Positions 1 through 7,765 of a DNA stretch of 31,646 bases are shown here, one piece after another. Below the pieces are notes generated by a model, which was given only the letters and a program-made list of their open reading frames with translations, was not told where the DNA came from and searched no databases. The position numbers and the translations under genes were made by a program. Numbering within the stretch: the first letter of the stretch is position 1; every line of letters starts with the position of its first letter. This DNA is from Acidobacteriota bacterium (GTDB taxonomy: Bacteria; Acidobacteriota; Terriglobia; Terriglobales; Acidobacteriaceae): assembly GCA_023441255.1 (NCBI GenBank), contig JAEZPW010000048.1, forward strand, positions 1-31,646, in the 5' to 3' direction.

Positions 1-474
1 GCTCGAGACACCTTGGGTCATGCTGTAAGGAATTCTGGGCCCGCTTGCGTTGGCGCCCGAGCAAACATCACAGTGTTCCCATCCGCTCATCTCGTCGATA
101 TTGCTGAACGTCTTGCCGCCGGAAGTAGGCGTCGGGGAGGAGGTGCTGCCGGACAAAGTTACGGTCAGTGGCGTCTTGAAGACAGCGCCGGTGGAGTCCC
201 ATGCCTGGACGACAACGTAGTGAGAGCCTGCGCTGAGTGCGATGTAGGTATCAGTACGGCTTGAATACGTAAGGTATTTACTCACGCCGTCGACATAGAC
301 GCGCATGGAAGTGACAGGCGCACTTGAGGACGCGGAGGCGACCACGTGCATCGGCGAAGGGACGGTTGCCCCGTTCGAAGGTGAGCTGACGCTTACAGTG
401 CCCGCAAACGCCGCGACTGATAACGTGGCCACGGCAGCAAGCGCCGTGCAGGCCTTAAGCAAAGTCTTGAACAT
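1..474 (-). CDS. Secreted Ig-like domain protein (N-terminal part, cut by window edge)
   Basis: The minus-strand frame starts at ATG 474-472 and runs off the left edge, giving the first 158 residues. A GGAG ribosome site lies at 484-481, 6 nt before the start. Residues 1-22 form a signal peptide (MFKTLLKACTALAAVATLSV, then AAFA), so the product is exported. Residues 25-105 read as a bacterial Ig-like fold (SSPSNGATVPSP, VYVDGV, AWDSTG, TPLTVTL). A Ser/Thr/Pro/Gly linker follows and then a segment with FSNIDEMSGWEHCDVC, a cysteine pair I associate with acidobacterial secreted proteins. The C-terminal domain, probably the functional one, is outside the window, so the role is open; an extracellular carbohydrate-binding or enzyme domain is only a guess. 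The leader upstream is unusually structured and is listed separately. Confidence 0.8.
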   Translation of the reverse strand, partial: MFKTLLKACTALAAVATLSVAAFAGTVSVSSPSNGATVPSPMHVVASASSSAPVTSMRVYVDGVSKYLTYSSRTDTYIALSAGSHYVVVQAWDSTGAVFKTPLTVTLSGSTSSPTPTSGGKTFSNIDEMSGWEHCDVCSGANASGPRIPYSMTQGVSS

Positions 475-600
475 CCAAATCTCCTAAATCGAGCTGCCTG
501 GGATGCCCAGAGACTATGGGTTGATCAACTCTGGCTATAGCCGAGTTAAAGCCTAGGTGCCTTTAGGTTTTGCACCTAGGGCGCATGGGGCAAAACACCT
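475..600 (-). promoter_or_regulatory. Structured 5' leader of the secreted Ig-like gene
   Basis: The 308 bases between the Ig-like gene and the permease hold no gene, but they are dense in inverted repeats next to the Ig-like start. CCTAGGTGC (552-560) pairs with GCACCTAGG (572-580). TTTAGGTTTTGC in that loop and right arm (562-573) can instead pair with GCAAAACACCTAAA (590-603), so the two folds exclude each other. AACTC and GAGTT flank the palindrome GGCTATAGCC (527-547). CTGGG/CCCAG (499-511) forms a last small hairpin before the ribosome site. This could be a leader RNA or a set of protein-binding sites. I cannot match it to a named riboswitch. Confidence 0.45.
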
Positions 601-782
601 AAAAGAGAACTAGCCCATCGATGTAACCCTGCTCGTAAGCTTCTGTAGAACAATAGCTTGCGCAGAGATAGGTGCGATTTGACGGAATTTCTCAATTTAA
701 GGTGATATTGCGAACGCCTTACAGGCGGACCCTAGAAAATTGTCACAGCGGACCCGTCGCCGGTCGGGCTATCAGACTGGAT

Positions 783-2045
783 TTATGCAGTCCACATGAT
801 CCACGCCAAGCCAACAATGAGCGTTGCGAACGTGACAGGGACTCCGATACGAAGGTATTGCGCAAAGCTGATGTGGACGTCAGGACGGGCTTTCTCAACC
901 ACGATCATGTTTGCAATCGATCCGGTTATGGTCAGATTGCCAGCCAAGGTGCTTGCCATTGCGAGGATGAGCCAGACGTTATGCGCATCAGGAAGGTGCT
1001 CGACGAAGTTTCTGAAAAGCATGACCGCGGGGACGTTGCTGACGATGTTCGACAGGATGGTGACCGCGGCCGTAAAGATGACTACGTTGTGCAGGTTCAA
1101 GCGTTCTGCCGCGGCGAGAAAGTGCCGGGAAATGCCGGCCTGCTCTGCCGCCCCGATGATCACAAATAGTCCAGCGAAGAGGATGAGCAGGCTCCAGTCG
1201 ACCTCGGCGAAAATCTTGCGCGGCGGATGAGTCGTGGCGAGCAGCACGAGCGCAGCACCGGCCGCAGCTATCACAGCTGGAGAGACTCCGGCTAGAAACC
1301 CTGCGAGCACCGCAATCGTGACTGCGACAGGGAACCACAGGTACGGACCTTGCTGTGCGGGGGCGTGAACCGCTTCACGTTGTGGTGAGGTGACCCCGAC
1401 CGCCACCCGTCGGAGGGCGTCTCTGAAGGTCAGGTGAAGGATGGCCCAGGCGATGAACAGCCCAATTGCCGCTACAGGACCGAGCCGGGAAAGGAAATGC
1501 AGGTAGCTGATGCGGGAAACCGAGCCGATGAGGATGTTCTGGGGATTGCCCGTGATCGTGGCTGTGCTGCCGATGTTGGACGCCATCGCCAACCCGAGAA
1601 GATAGGGCAACGGCTCGCGACCCATGCGACGACAGATACGCAGAACGAGCGGCGTCATGAACAGGCAAACGACGTCGTTCACGAGGAACGCAGAGAGAAT
1701 GCCGGTGGTAAAAATCACCCCGGGCAGAAGTTGAGTTGGAGTAAGGCGCTCGATTACGTGGTGCGCGGTCCAGTCGAAAAAACCGGCCAGGTGAAGCGCC
1801 GCGACAATGACCATCATCGCGAAAAGCAAGACAACGGTGGTGAAATCTACACTCTTCAGCGCGTCGGCACCGGAGCTGACGCGAAACAAGACCATCAGCA
1901 CGGCGCCGATGACGGCAATGGAGGGACGGTCCACCTTGGTGCCCGGGAGGTGGCCGGCGGCAAAAACGAAATAGCTGACCAGAAAGACGATCCACGCGAT
2001 TACGACTTGCGCGTGAGTGAGGCTGACGATGTGCAGAGATTGCAT
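783..2045 (-). CDS. ArsB/NhaD/SLC13-type anion permease
   Basis: A polytopic inner-membrane protein of about 420 residues with about 11-12 hydrophobic segments. The two inverted halves each carry the signature of the ArsB/NhaD/CitM/DASS ion-transporter superfamily: ASNIGSTATITGNPQNILIG in the first half and LAGNLTITGSIANMIV in the second, with a VNDVVCLFMTPLVL stretch between helices. Such proteins move anions (arsenite, citrate, dicarboxylates, sulfate) or exchange Na+/H+; the sequence alone does not fix the substrate. I chose ATG 2045-2043 because the mature-looking N-terminus leads straight into the first helix; an in-frame TTG at 2114-2112 would add 23 polar residues. Neither start has a strong ribosome site. 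The receiver gene upstream is on the same strand 89 nt away and may be co-transcribed. Confidence 0.85.
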   Translation of the reverse strand: MQSLHIVSLTHAQVVIAWIVFLVSYFVFAAGHLPGTKVDRPSIAVIGAVLMVLFRVSSGADALKSVDFTTVVLLFAMMVIVAALHLAGFFDWTAHHVIERLTPTQLLPGVIFTTGILSAFLVNDVVCLFMTPLVLRICRRMGREPLPYLLGLAMASNIGSTATITGNPQNILIGSVSRISYLHFLSRLGPVAAIGLFIAWAILHLTFRDALRRVAVGVTSPQREAVHAPAQQGPYLWFPVAVTIAVLAGFLAGVSPAVIAAAGAALVLLATTHPPRKIFAEVDWSLLILFAGLFVIIGAAEQAGISRHFLAAAERLNLHNVVIFTAAVTILSNIVSNVPAVMLFRNFVEHLPDAHNVWLILAMASTLAGNLTITGSIANMIVVEKARPDVHISFAQYLRIGVPVTFATLIVGLAWIMWTA

Positions 2046-2134
2046 TAGCTGCTGTTGTCTGTTCCGGGATCGCTCACTGGGCGCGCAATCCTCGTGGGCT
2101 AGCCTGGTGAGCAACTCACAAAGCTAGCACACCG

Positions 2135-2545
2135 TTACGAGGCAGCTCTCATGGGCTGATTGGCGGTGGCGCGTTTCGGCCCACGTTTTCTCACCAGCAA
2201 GACGCGGATGCGCTCGAGCAGTTCGACGGGTGCATACATTCCCTTCGGCAGGAATACGTCGGCCTGAGTTTCGCGTTCGTACACGCGTACCTTTCCTGAA
2301 AAGAGAATGACCGGGGTCTGTGGGGAAACTGCCTTGACGCGTGCAACCAGTTCGGTGCCGTCCATGCCGGGCATAACGAGGTCAGTGAGGACCAGATCGA
2401 TTCCGCCCTGCTGAAAGAATTCGAGAGCGGTTGTTGCGTCGGTGGAGGTGATCACGCGATAGCCGTGCGTTTCCAGCATCACCTTGCGTATGGATAGCGA
2501 TTGTTCATTGTCGTCGACGCACAGAATCGTTCTTTTTGGTCTCAT
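2135..2545 (-). CDS. Stand-alone response-regulator receiver (CheY-like) protein
   Basis: A 136-residue protein made almost entirely of one REC domain (residues 5-118). The acidic pair D11-D12, the phosphoacceptor D55 in LTDLVMPGMDG, the switch S83 (LFSGK) and the conserved K101 (LPKG) are all present, so it should be phosphorylatable by a sensor kinase. There is no DNA-binding or enzymatic output domain; the last 18 residues form a short basic tail (RKRGPKRATANQ). It probably signals through protein contacts or passes phosphate on. No histidine kinase is in the window, so the partner is unknown. The gene is followed on the same strand by the anion permease. Confidence 0.9.
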   Translation of the reverse strand: MRPKRTILCVDDNEQSLSIRKVMLETHGYRVITSTDATTALEFFQQGGIDLVLTDLVMPGMDGTELVARVKAVSPQTPVILFSGKVRVYERETQADVFLPKGMYAPVELLERIRVLLVRKRGPKRATANQPMRAAS

Positions 2546-2727
2546 AGCCGGCGGCCGCGGCGATCAACCGCGGTTTTCCCCCATTTAAGTGCTGCAAGAG
2601 GATGGGACGCCAGAGCACGACGCCGTCCTCGAAGTCGGTCGAACAGATTGTGACCGTGATGCTGGCGAATCCTAAGTCCCGGACGGTCGCCTGTAAAGTG
2701 ACGCCTTAGTCAACAGCGGAACGCGCA

Positions 2728-3618
2728 TCACAGGCGCATTTCGCCACGTGCGACTTCGACCGTATAGCCGCCGACTCTGATGTTCGCGACTCGGTCGCCG
2801 TTTTTGTCGCCCCGGACGAAGATGCTGCTTGGCCTCCTCATCTCCGAGCCCTGCTCGATGAGGACTCGCTCGCCGGGCTGGGCAATTCCGTTGGCAACCA
2901 TCCAGGCAGTGCAGCAACCGGCGGCAGATCCGGTTGCGGGATCTTCGCCGTTGTAGAAGATCATGCGCGCATGCAGACGCGCCGAAGGATTGACGGTCTC
3001 GCGGCATACTACATAAAAGAATTTGGCTGCCTTGTCTGCCAGGTACTCGGATACGCGGCGCCAATCAGGGCGGAACGCCTGGAGCGTTTTAAGGCGCTTC
3101 ACGCAGACGATCGCGAAGGCGACGCCGGTCGAAACCGACTGGACGGGGAGATCGGCGTCGAGATCATCGGTCTTGAGCCCGATTGCCGCCGCGACCTCCG
3201 AGTGCGGAAAGCTGGGCCCGAATTCAGGATCACGCTGCCGCATTTCCCCGAACACGCCGTCAGGACGGTCTTCAAAGGTCACGGGAATGTGACCGACATT
3301 GAGGTCTAGCGTGACTTGCGGGAGACCACTCGTGCCACGAACGGCGGTCGCGGTGCCGAGAGTGGGATGACCGGCGAACGGAAGTTCCTCTTCGACCGTG
3401 AAGATCCGAACGCGAACTGGATCTCCGGGCTTGGCCTGCGCGTCAGGGAAGATGAAAGTCGTTTCGGACAGATTCATTTCGCGTGCCAGCGCCTGCATTT
3501 CGACGTCGCTCAATCCATGCGCGTTGGTGAAGACGGCAAGCTGGTTACCCTCAAGCGGTTTCGAGGAGAAAACGTCCATCAGCACATAAGGGAAGCAGCG
3601 ATTCGATTTTGCGGTCAT
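2728..3618 (-). CDS. PhzF-family isomerase/epimerase-like protein
   Basis: A 296-residue protein of the PhzF (diaminopimelate-epimerase fold) family. N-terminal half: YVLMDVFSSKPLEGNQLAVF, with the catalytic glutamate at E52 in LSETTFIF, then ELPFAGHPTLGTA. C-terminal half: the paired motif GEDPATGSAAG near residue 230. Length matches the family (280-300). PhzF isomerises trans-2,3-dihydro-3-hydroxyanthranilate in phenazine synthesis, but most homologues sit in genomes without phenazine genes and have unknown small-molecule substrates. None of the phz genes is here, so I do not name it phzF. Start ATG 3618-3616 is preceded by a purine-rich AAAGAAAGAG; an upstream ATG at 3654 lacks a ribosome site. 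Confidence 0.88.
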   Translation of the reverse strand: MTAKSNRCFPYVLMDVFSSKPLEGNQLAVFTNAHGLSDVEMQALAREMNLSETTFIFPDAQAKPGDPVRVRIFTVEEELPFAGHPTLGTATAVRGTSGLPQVTLDLNVGHIPVTFEDRPDGVFGEMRQRDPEFGPSFPHSEVAAAIGLKTDDLDADLPVQSVSTGVAFAIVCVKRLKTLQAFRPDWRRVSEYLADKAAKFFYVVCRETVNPSARLHARMIFYNGEDPATGSAAGCCTAWMVANGIAQPGERVLIEQGSEMRRPSSIFVRGDKNGDRVANIRVGGYTVEVARGEMRL

Positions 3619-3809
3619 GGGAGGCTCTTTCTTTCGGCGGACCGAGGGAGCCATTGTAAATCGGGCAAAAGTGGAAATGATGTGGACCGTAGTGGAAATG
3701 GCGTCAGACGGGCGGAATTAGCTGGCTTCATGAATGCTCAGACTAAACATCTGCATCCGCGCGGACTGGCGAGACATCCTTTCATTTGTGATTCAGTGTG
3801 GCTGCGCAC

Positions 3810-3828
3810 GGCCAGATTTCGACTGGCC
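3810..3828. repeat. Small inverted repeat upstream of the peroxiredoxin gene
   Basis: GGCCAG (3810-3815) and CTGGCC (3823-3828) are perfect complements around 7 bases. It sits 42 bases before the peroxiredoxin start, so it could be an operator or a hairpin in the leader. No matching -10/-35 pair is obvious nearby. Confidence 0.3.
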
Positions 3829-3869
3829 TCTCCAACCCCTGTGCCAATAACGATTAGGAGGAGTTTTGC

Positions 3870-4544
3870 GTGACAGAGACTACGAGCAGACTACCGAAGA
3901 TCAACGAGCCTGCCCCCGATTTTGAAGCCAAGTCCACCCAGGGCATCATTCACCTGAGCGATTTCACGAAGCAGGGAAAATGGGTGCTGCTGTTCTCGCA
4001 TCCCGCCGACTTCACTCCGGTCTGTACTACTGAATTCGTCGAGTTCGCCAGGAACAACGACAAGTTCTCAAACCTGAACGTGCAGCTGATCGGAAACTCG
4101 ATCGACAGCGTCTATTCGCATATCGCATGGGTCCGCGATATTGAAAACAGCTTCGGAGTGAAGATCACGTTCCCGGTCATTGCGGACCTGGACCAGAAGG
4201 TCGCGAGGGCTTTCGGCATGGTGCACGAAGCGGTGAGCGACACTGCTGCCGTTCGCGCCGTATTCCTGATCGACCCGAAGAACACGATCCGAGCAATCAT
4301 GTATTACCCGATGACGCTGGGCCGGAACGTGGATGAGTTGCTGCGAATCGCAGAAGCAGTGCAGACGGCGGATGCGAATGCGTGTTCTACGCCGGCGAAC
4401 TGGAAACCCGGCGATCGCGTTGTCGTGCCGGCGCCTGCGACGCAGGCCGATGCGGAGAAGCGTGCTGCGTCGACCGAGTTCGATGTGAAACAGTGGTACC
4501 TGAGTACGCGAAAGCTCGAGCACACAGCGAAGAAAGTGGCGTAA
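3870..4544 (+). CDS. Peroxiredoxin, Prx6/AhpC-TSA type
   Basis: A 224-residue cytosolic thiol peroxidase that reduces H2O2 and organic hydroperoxides. The active site HPADFTPVCTTEF gives the peroxidatic C52 with T49 and P45; the catalytic arginine is in VRAVFLID (R129). The long C-terminal arm (NWKPGDRVVVP) and overall length are typical of the Prx6 subfamily, as in archaeal enzymes, rather than the shorter AhpC. A second cysteine, C172 in NACSTP, could act as a resolving thiol. Translation begins at GTG 3870 behind a near-perfect AGGAGGAG (3856-3863), so high expression is likely. The gene stands alone and is followed by a strong GC-rich hairpin. Confidence 0.93.
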   Translation: MTETTSRLPKINEPAPDFEAKSTQGIIHLSDFTKQGKWVLLFSHPADFTPVCTTEFVEFARNNDKFSNLNVQLIGNSIDSVYSHIAWVRDIENSFGVKITFPVIADLDQKVARAFGMVHEAVSDTAAVRAVFLIDPKNTIRAIMYYPMTLGRNVDELLRIAEAVQTADANACSTPANWKPGDRVVVPAPATQADAEKRAASTEFDVKQWYLSTRKLEHTAKKVA

Positions 4545-4605
4545 GCAGCAAGCCGAGCGCGTACGATCAGCCTTGGTTTCACAGTTCATTTTGGATGACA
4601 GTGTG

Positions 4606-4631
4606 GCGCCGGGTCTTGGATGGCCCGGCGC
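4606..4631 (+). terminator. GC-rich hairpin after the peroxiredoxin gene
   Basis: GCGCCGGG (4606-4613) and CCCGGCGC (4624-4631) form a perfect 8-bp stem with a 10-base loop, 61 nt after the peroxiredoxin stop and ahead of the selenocysteine tRNA. It lacks a T-run, so it is a weak terminator candidate or a 3'-end stabiliser. Confidence 0.45.
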
Positions 4632-4652
4632 GGCATGTCTACGGTTCCGGCC

Positions 4653-4681
4653 TTTACGCGACAACGCGGTTCTGCTTCAAT
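4653..4681 (+). promoter_or_regulatory. Possible promoter of the selenocysteine tRNA
   Basis: TTTACG (4653-4658, four of six matches to TTGACA) and TTCAAT (4676-4681, four of six matches to TATAAT) are 17 bases apart. Initiation would fall about 25 bases before the mature tRNA 5' end. This rests on pattern matching only. Confidence 0.35.
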
Positions 4682-4712
4682 AAACAGCGCGTTCTATCCC
4701 GGTTACGCACGC

Positions 4713-4811
4713 GGAAGCGCATGGGGTCCGGTGACCCTCCCGGTCTTCAAAACCGGCGCGTGGCACCTTTGCGGTGTCATGGGTGTGTTCGACTCGCACA
4801 CGCTTCCGCCA
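4713..4811 (+). tRNA. selC: tRNA-Sec (anticodon TCA)
   Basis: A complete class II tRNA that reads UGA as selenocysteine. The acceptor stem GGAAGCG (4713-4719) pairs with CGCTTCC (4801-4807), followed by discriminator G and an encoded CCA (4809-4811). The D arm contains GGGGTCCGGTGACCCT. The anticodon stem CCGGT/ACCGG encloses CTTCAAA, placing anticodon TCA at 4747-4749. The long variable arm (GTGGCACC, then GGTGTCAT) and the T arm GTGTG-TTCGACT-CGCAC complete it. GGAAG at the 5' end, the CCGGTGA D loop, the TTCAA anticodon loop and the TTCCGCCA 3' end are shared with E. coli selC as I remember it. The eighth acceptor pair expected in tRNA-Sec is C-A here. selA, selB and selD are not in the window, and no selenoprotein was recognised in it. 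Confidence 0.93.
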
Positions 4812-4884
4812 GATCGACATCGCAGGTTCACCGATCACAGTCGGCGTTTCTCAATGGCGGCGTAAGTTGACTAACTCGATAGGA

Positions 4885-4898
4885 GGGAGGCCCCTCCC
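4885..4898 (+). terminator. Short hairpin after tRNA-Sec
   Basis: GGGAG (4885-4889) and CTCCC (4894-4898) form a 5-bp GC stem with loop GCCC, 73 bases after the tRNA. There is no T-run, so terminator function is uncertain. Confidence 0.3.
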
Positions 4899-5249
4899 CG
4901 CGTTAATCAGGTAAATCCGAAGGTTCAAAGGATTTAATTCAGGAGATCAGATCTACTCGAATCCGTACCGGGTGCCGTCAGGGTGCGGTGGCCGAGTTTA
5001 CTTCAGAGACAACGAGGCGCCCGGCGCGAAGTGCACGCAAACGGCGGGTGATGTGGCGATGTTGTCAAAGAACTGGGGTCGCAGCGTCTGGAGATGAAGG
5101 TAGCAGCCTTTCGCCATGGGCGAACATAGGGCTGTGGAAATTCACAAATTCGGAACAAGACGCCGATTCAGGTTTCCGTGTAGGAGTATTGAGGTTCGCA
5201 AATGAGTGCCGGCGGACTTGAGGTTATGACGCGGCGGGGATCTTGTATG
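4899..5249. other. Gene-poor stretch between tRNA-Sec and the WG-repeat gene
   Basis: I see no convincing gene here. The short open frames in it are Arg/Ser-rich, lack ribosome sites and look like chance frames. No duplicate of the 3' end of tRNA-Sec, as an integrated element would leave, was found downstream within the window. Confidence 0.5.
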
Positions 5250-5286
5250 GCCCCACTCAAGCCCAAAGGATGGGCTTGAATGGGGC
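5250..5286. repeat. GCCCCA-type intergenic hairpin
   Basis: A 15-base arm beginning GCCCCACTCAAGCCC (5250-5264) is complementary to GGGCTTGAATGGGGC (5272-5286) except at one position, with loop AAAGGAT. A second hairpin with the same TGCCCCA/TGGGGCA ends occurs at 11464-11494. The shared ends suggest a dispersed palindromic repeat. Confidence 0.6.
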
Positions 5287-5366
5287 ACCGTCAAGTGCGC
5301 CTTGCATGGGCCGCCTGCTGCCTGATTGGTTTCATGCGCATCTAGGTACCCGAAGGTGAGTTCACG

Positions 5367-6461
5367 ATGAAGTGGTTGCACATTGCGGCAGTCGTAATCT
5401 GGTTCGCGATAATCGCGGCAGCCCACGAGTGGGTTTGCTCCACTCCCGGCCCTGTTCCTTTCAAGGAGAACGGCAAATGGGGATATCTGTCAGCGGAAGG
5501 CATAGTCATTCCACCGCGTTTCGACGTGGCAGCGCCGTTCACGAAAGAGGGAGCCGTTGTTTGCATTGCAAAGCAGTGCGGCAGGATTGATAGAACGGGG
5601 GCATTCATTTCGCCGCCCGTGGACTCTCGTTCCGTCCCGATTCCGAGCAGTAGAGTAGTCGAGGGACTCGCTCCGGCAGTCAAGCGCCTTTCGCCAGATG
5701 GTCGCAATGATAAATGGGGCTTCATTGACGGCTCTGGAAGGGTCGTCATTCCGTATCAATTCACCTTTGCCCATGACTTCCACGACGGCATCGCGGCGGT
5801 TGGGCTGAACGGCAAGACCTTCTTCATCAATCGTGCGGGCGATAGGGTAACGCCGGAGTTTGACGGCGTTTACGATTTCAGCGAAGACCTAGCCGCCGTG
5901 GATGTGGCCGGGAAGATTGGCTACATTAGGCGCGATGGCAGCTTTGCTCTGCCGCCGATATACCACAGCGCCAGTGGCATCTCGTTCTCCGAGGGTCTTG
6001 TCGCGGTGCGAGTGAACGGCAAAGTCGGGTTCATGGACAAGGCGGGCACAGTAGTCATTGAGCCAGCATACGATGACGTATATCCCTTTTCGGAGGGTCT
6101 TGCGCCAGTGAGACTGATGCAGAACTGGGGCTACATCGATAGGTCTGGCCGGGTTGTGATTCCAATCCGCTTCGGCGTAGGGCATATGTTTGCCGAAGGT
6201 GTCGCGTCAGTGTCGCTTGGCGGCAAGTGGGGTTACATTGATCACGCAGGCGCATTTGCTATACCCGCAACCTTTGATTCCGCCATGCCGTTTTGTGCGG
6301 GTGTTGCTCAGGTCGAGACATACCGATGGGTGGGTGAGGATACAAGTCACGGCTGCCGGGCAGGGATAATGCAGGGCAAGCAGGGATTCATCGACCATAG
6401 CGGGCGCTACGTCTGGCGGGATGCAGTCGAACGGACGTGGACATCTCCCTTCTGCTTCTGA
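5367..6461 (+). CDS. Secreted WG-repeat protein
   Basis: A 364-residue exported protein. Residues 1-20 form a signal peptide or N-terminal anchor (MKWLHIAAVVIWFAIIAAAH). The rest is a tandem array of about eight WG (KWG) beta repeats of 40-50 residues, each with the pattern GKWGY/FID.GR.VIP..FD....F.EGLA.V; clear units begin near residues 36, 112, 190, 221, 255 and 290, and the last has degenerated to GKQGFIDHSGRYVW. WG-repeat proteins occur widely in bacteria, often exported, and no enzymatic role is established; the array probably makes a binding surface. An upstream GAAGGTGAG (5350-5358) is a fair ribosome site for ATG 5367. It has no functional neighbour. Confidence 0.85.
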   Translation: MKWLHIAAVVIWFAIIAAAHEWVCSTPGPVPFKENGKWGYLSAEGIVIPPRFDVAAPFTKEGAVVCIAKQCGRIDRTGAFISPPVDSRSVPIPSSRVVEGLAPAVKRLSPDGRNDKWGFIDGSGRVVIPYQFTFAHDFHDGIAAVGLNGKTFFINRAGDRVTPEFDGVYDFSEDLAAVDVAGKIGYIRRDGSFALPPIYHSASGISFSEGLVAVRVNGKVGFMDKAGTVVIEPAYDDVYPFSEGLAPVRLMQNWGYIDRSGRVVIPIRFGVGHMFAEGVASVSLGGKWGYIDHAGAFAIPATFDSAMPFCAGVAQVETYRWVGEDTSHGCRAGIMQGKQGFIDHSGRYVWRDAVERTWTSPFCF

Positions 6462-6572
6462 GAACAGTGATTTCTGGCGCGGAAAATTGCCGAGGCAAGG
6501 TAGGCGGATCAAGAACGCCGAGACTTGTGATTGGTCCACAGCGCAACGCTGATTACCGAATAACTCGAAGTG

Positions 6573-6764
6573 CTATGTACAGTTGTCGAGAGCCTGCATG
6601 ACCTGCTCGACTGCGTGGAGTGCGTCCGCGTAGTCTTCTTCGAAGCCGTGAATGGTGGGGCGCTCGCGTCGCAAGTCGCGGATCGTGAAGGCGTATCGGT
6701 CACCGTGAGGCTCGACTTTCGCCACGAACTCACCGTCGCGAAATTCACAAGCTTTAACGTCCAA
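6573..6764 (-). CDS. Small hypothetical protein (63 aa)
   Basis: An acidic 63-residue frame (VKACEFRDGEFVAKVEPHGD at residues 3-22, then YAFTIRDLRRERPTIHGFEE), with amphipathic character and no membrane segment. The only start in frame is TTG 6764-6762, preceded by GAAGAA, because a stop lies upstream at 6818-6816. The residue pattern looks more protein-like than the overlapping frames, which are Ser/Thr/Arg-rich. I do not recognise the family; size and charge would suit an antitoxin or regulatory peptide but nothing shows it. Confidence 0.4.
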   Translation of the reverse strand: MDVKACEFRDGEFVAKVEPHGDRYAFTIRDLRRERPTIHGFEEDYADALHAVEQVMQALDNCT

Positions 6765-7101
6765 TTCTTCAGCAGGCTGAATGTCGTACCTCGCTGGCCC
6801 CCTAACGTGCCGTTGTCACGCTGAGTAAGAGCAAAAGACATGCCAAAGGTGGAGTGCTGCCTTTGTCCCGACGCTCCGCTTAGTGTCGTGTTTTCAGACG
6901 GCAGGGCGTGCGCTTCTGGGAAGCTCGCGTAATCGGACGTGCTGGCGCTCCGCCTTTACATGGTCCGGGCGTAAATATGGGAAGCGTTGTTCTGCTCGTC
7001 CCCGTGTTGAAACTTCCGCAGGGCGGACGCATCTGGAGATGCTGAAACGCTATTTAACTGGGCTGTGCGCCTGTGTCCCGGAAGGGCAGAAAGGAGTTCC
7101 T
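6765..7101. other. Intergenic stretch without recognised features
   Basis: These 337 bases separate the small hypothetical gene from the AhpD-like gene. An open frame continuous with the latter extends upstream to 6883, but its translation is low-quality and the good ribosome site at 7091 shows where translation starts. I see no RNA gene, and no clear promoter could be fixed. Confidence 0.4.
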
Positions 7102-7578
7102 GTGGAACCACGTATTGACCTGTCGAAAGTATCACCTCATGCGGCTCAGGCAATGTACGGGCTGGAAAAGTTTGTGAAGGAATCTGGTCTGGAGGAATCA
7201 CTGGTTCTACTGGTGAAGATGCGTGCGTCGCAGATCAACGGTTGCGCTTATTGCATCGACATGCACTCAAAGGACGCCCGCGCGCTTGGCGAGACGGAAC
7301 AGCGCCTCTACGAACTGGACGCGTGGCGCGAGACGCCCTTCTACAGCGAACGCGAGCGTGCCGCGCTGGAATGGACCGAAGCGCTGACGCTGATAACAAA
7401 CGGGCACGTGCCGGACGAGGTGTTTGAGCGCGTGCGTAAGCACTTCAATGACGACGAACTTGTCGCGCTCAGCATCGCTGTGGTCGCGATCAATGGCTGG
7501 AACAGGTTAGCCATATCGATGCGCGCGGTTCCTGGCATCTATCAGCCACGGCACCACGAGATGAAGAAAACCGCTTGA
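7102..7578 (+). CDS. AhpD-like carboxymuconolactone decarboxylase family protein
   Basis: A 158-residue, all-helical protein of the AhpD/CMD family, most likely an alkylhydroperoxidase-type thiol reductase. The redox motif NGCAYCIDMHSKDA places C48, C51 and H55 exactly as in the CxxCxxxH signature. Downstream segments WRETPFYSERERAALEWTEA and ALSIAVVAINGWNRL are the usual family signatures. Translation starts at GTG 7102, behind AAGGAG (7091-7096) at 5 nt spacing. The gene lies about 2.5 kb from a peroxiredoxin but is not in its operon. Physiological reductant and substrate are unknown. Confidence 0.9.
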   Translation: MEPRIDLSKVSPHAAQAMYGLEKFVKESGLEESLVLLVKMRASQINGCAYCIDMHSKDARALGETEQRLYELDAWRETPFYSERERAALEWTEALTLITNGHVPDEVFERVRKHFNDDELVALSIAVVAINGWNRLAISMRAVPGIYQPRHHEMKKTA

Positions 7579-7604
7579 ATCCGAGGCGGGTGTGCGGGAC
7601 GTGC

Positions 7605-7632
7605 TCGACGCAGCGGCATGGGCGTTTATAAT
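7605..7632 (+). promoter_or_regulatory. Candidate sigma-70 promoter of typA
   Basis: TATAAT (7627-7632) is a perfect -10 element, with TCGACG (7605-7610, four of six matches) 16 bases upstream. Initiation near 7639 would leave a leader of about 127 bases before typA. Confidence 0.55.
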
Positions 7633-7765
7633 GGTGAGTACCGCGCCACCCGCCTTCGTACCTCCTTCATCCCAATGAAGTGAATGGCAGAAGAGAAGCG
7701 TGTGTTCGAGCACGCATGCGCGCGCGTCTGCGAGCCGGGCGGGAACAAGGAAGGTAGGAACGTAA

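Noticed and set aside
3870..4544. Possibility that a redox protein near tRNA-Sec is a selenoprotein.
   Set aside because: The peroxiredoxin, the AhpD-like protein and the others use ordinary cysteine codons and end at normal family lengths, with no in-frame TGA at an active site.
4620..4865. An 81-codon open frame, and a longer overlapping one from 4382.
   Set aside because: Both run through the tRNA-Sec gene or the end of the peroxiredoxin gene and have no ribosome site or conserved pattern.
4713..7101. An integrated element at tRNA-Sec, a known island site in other bacteria.
   Set aside because: No integrase gene and no second copy of the tRNA 3' end were found downstream in the window.
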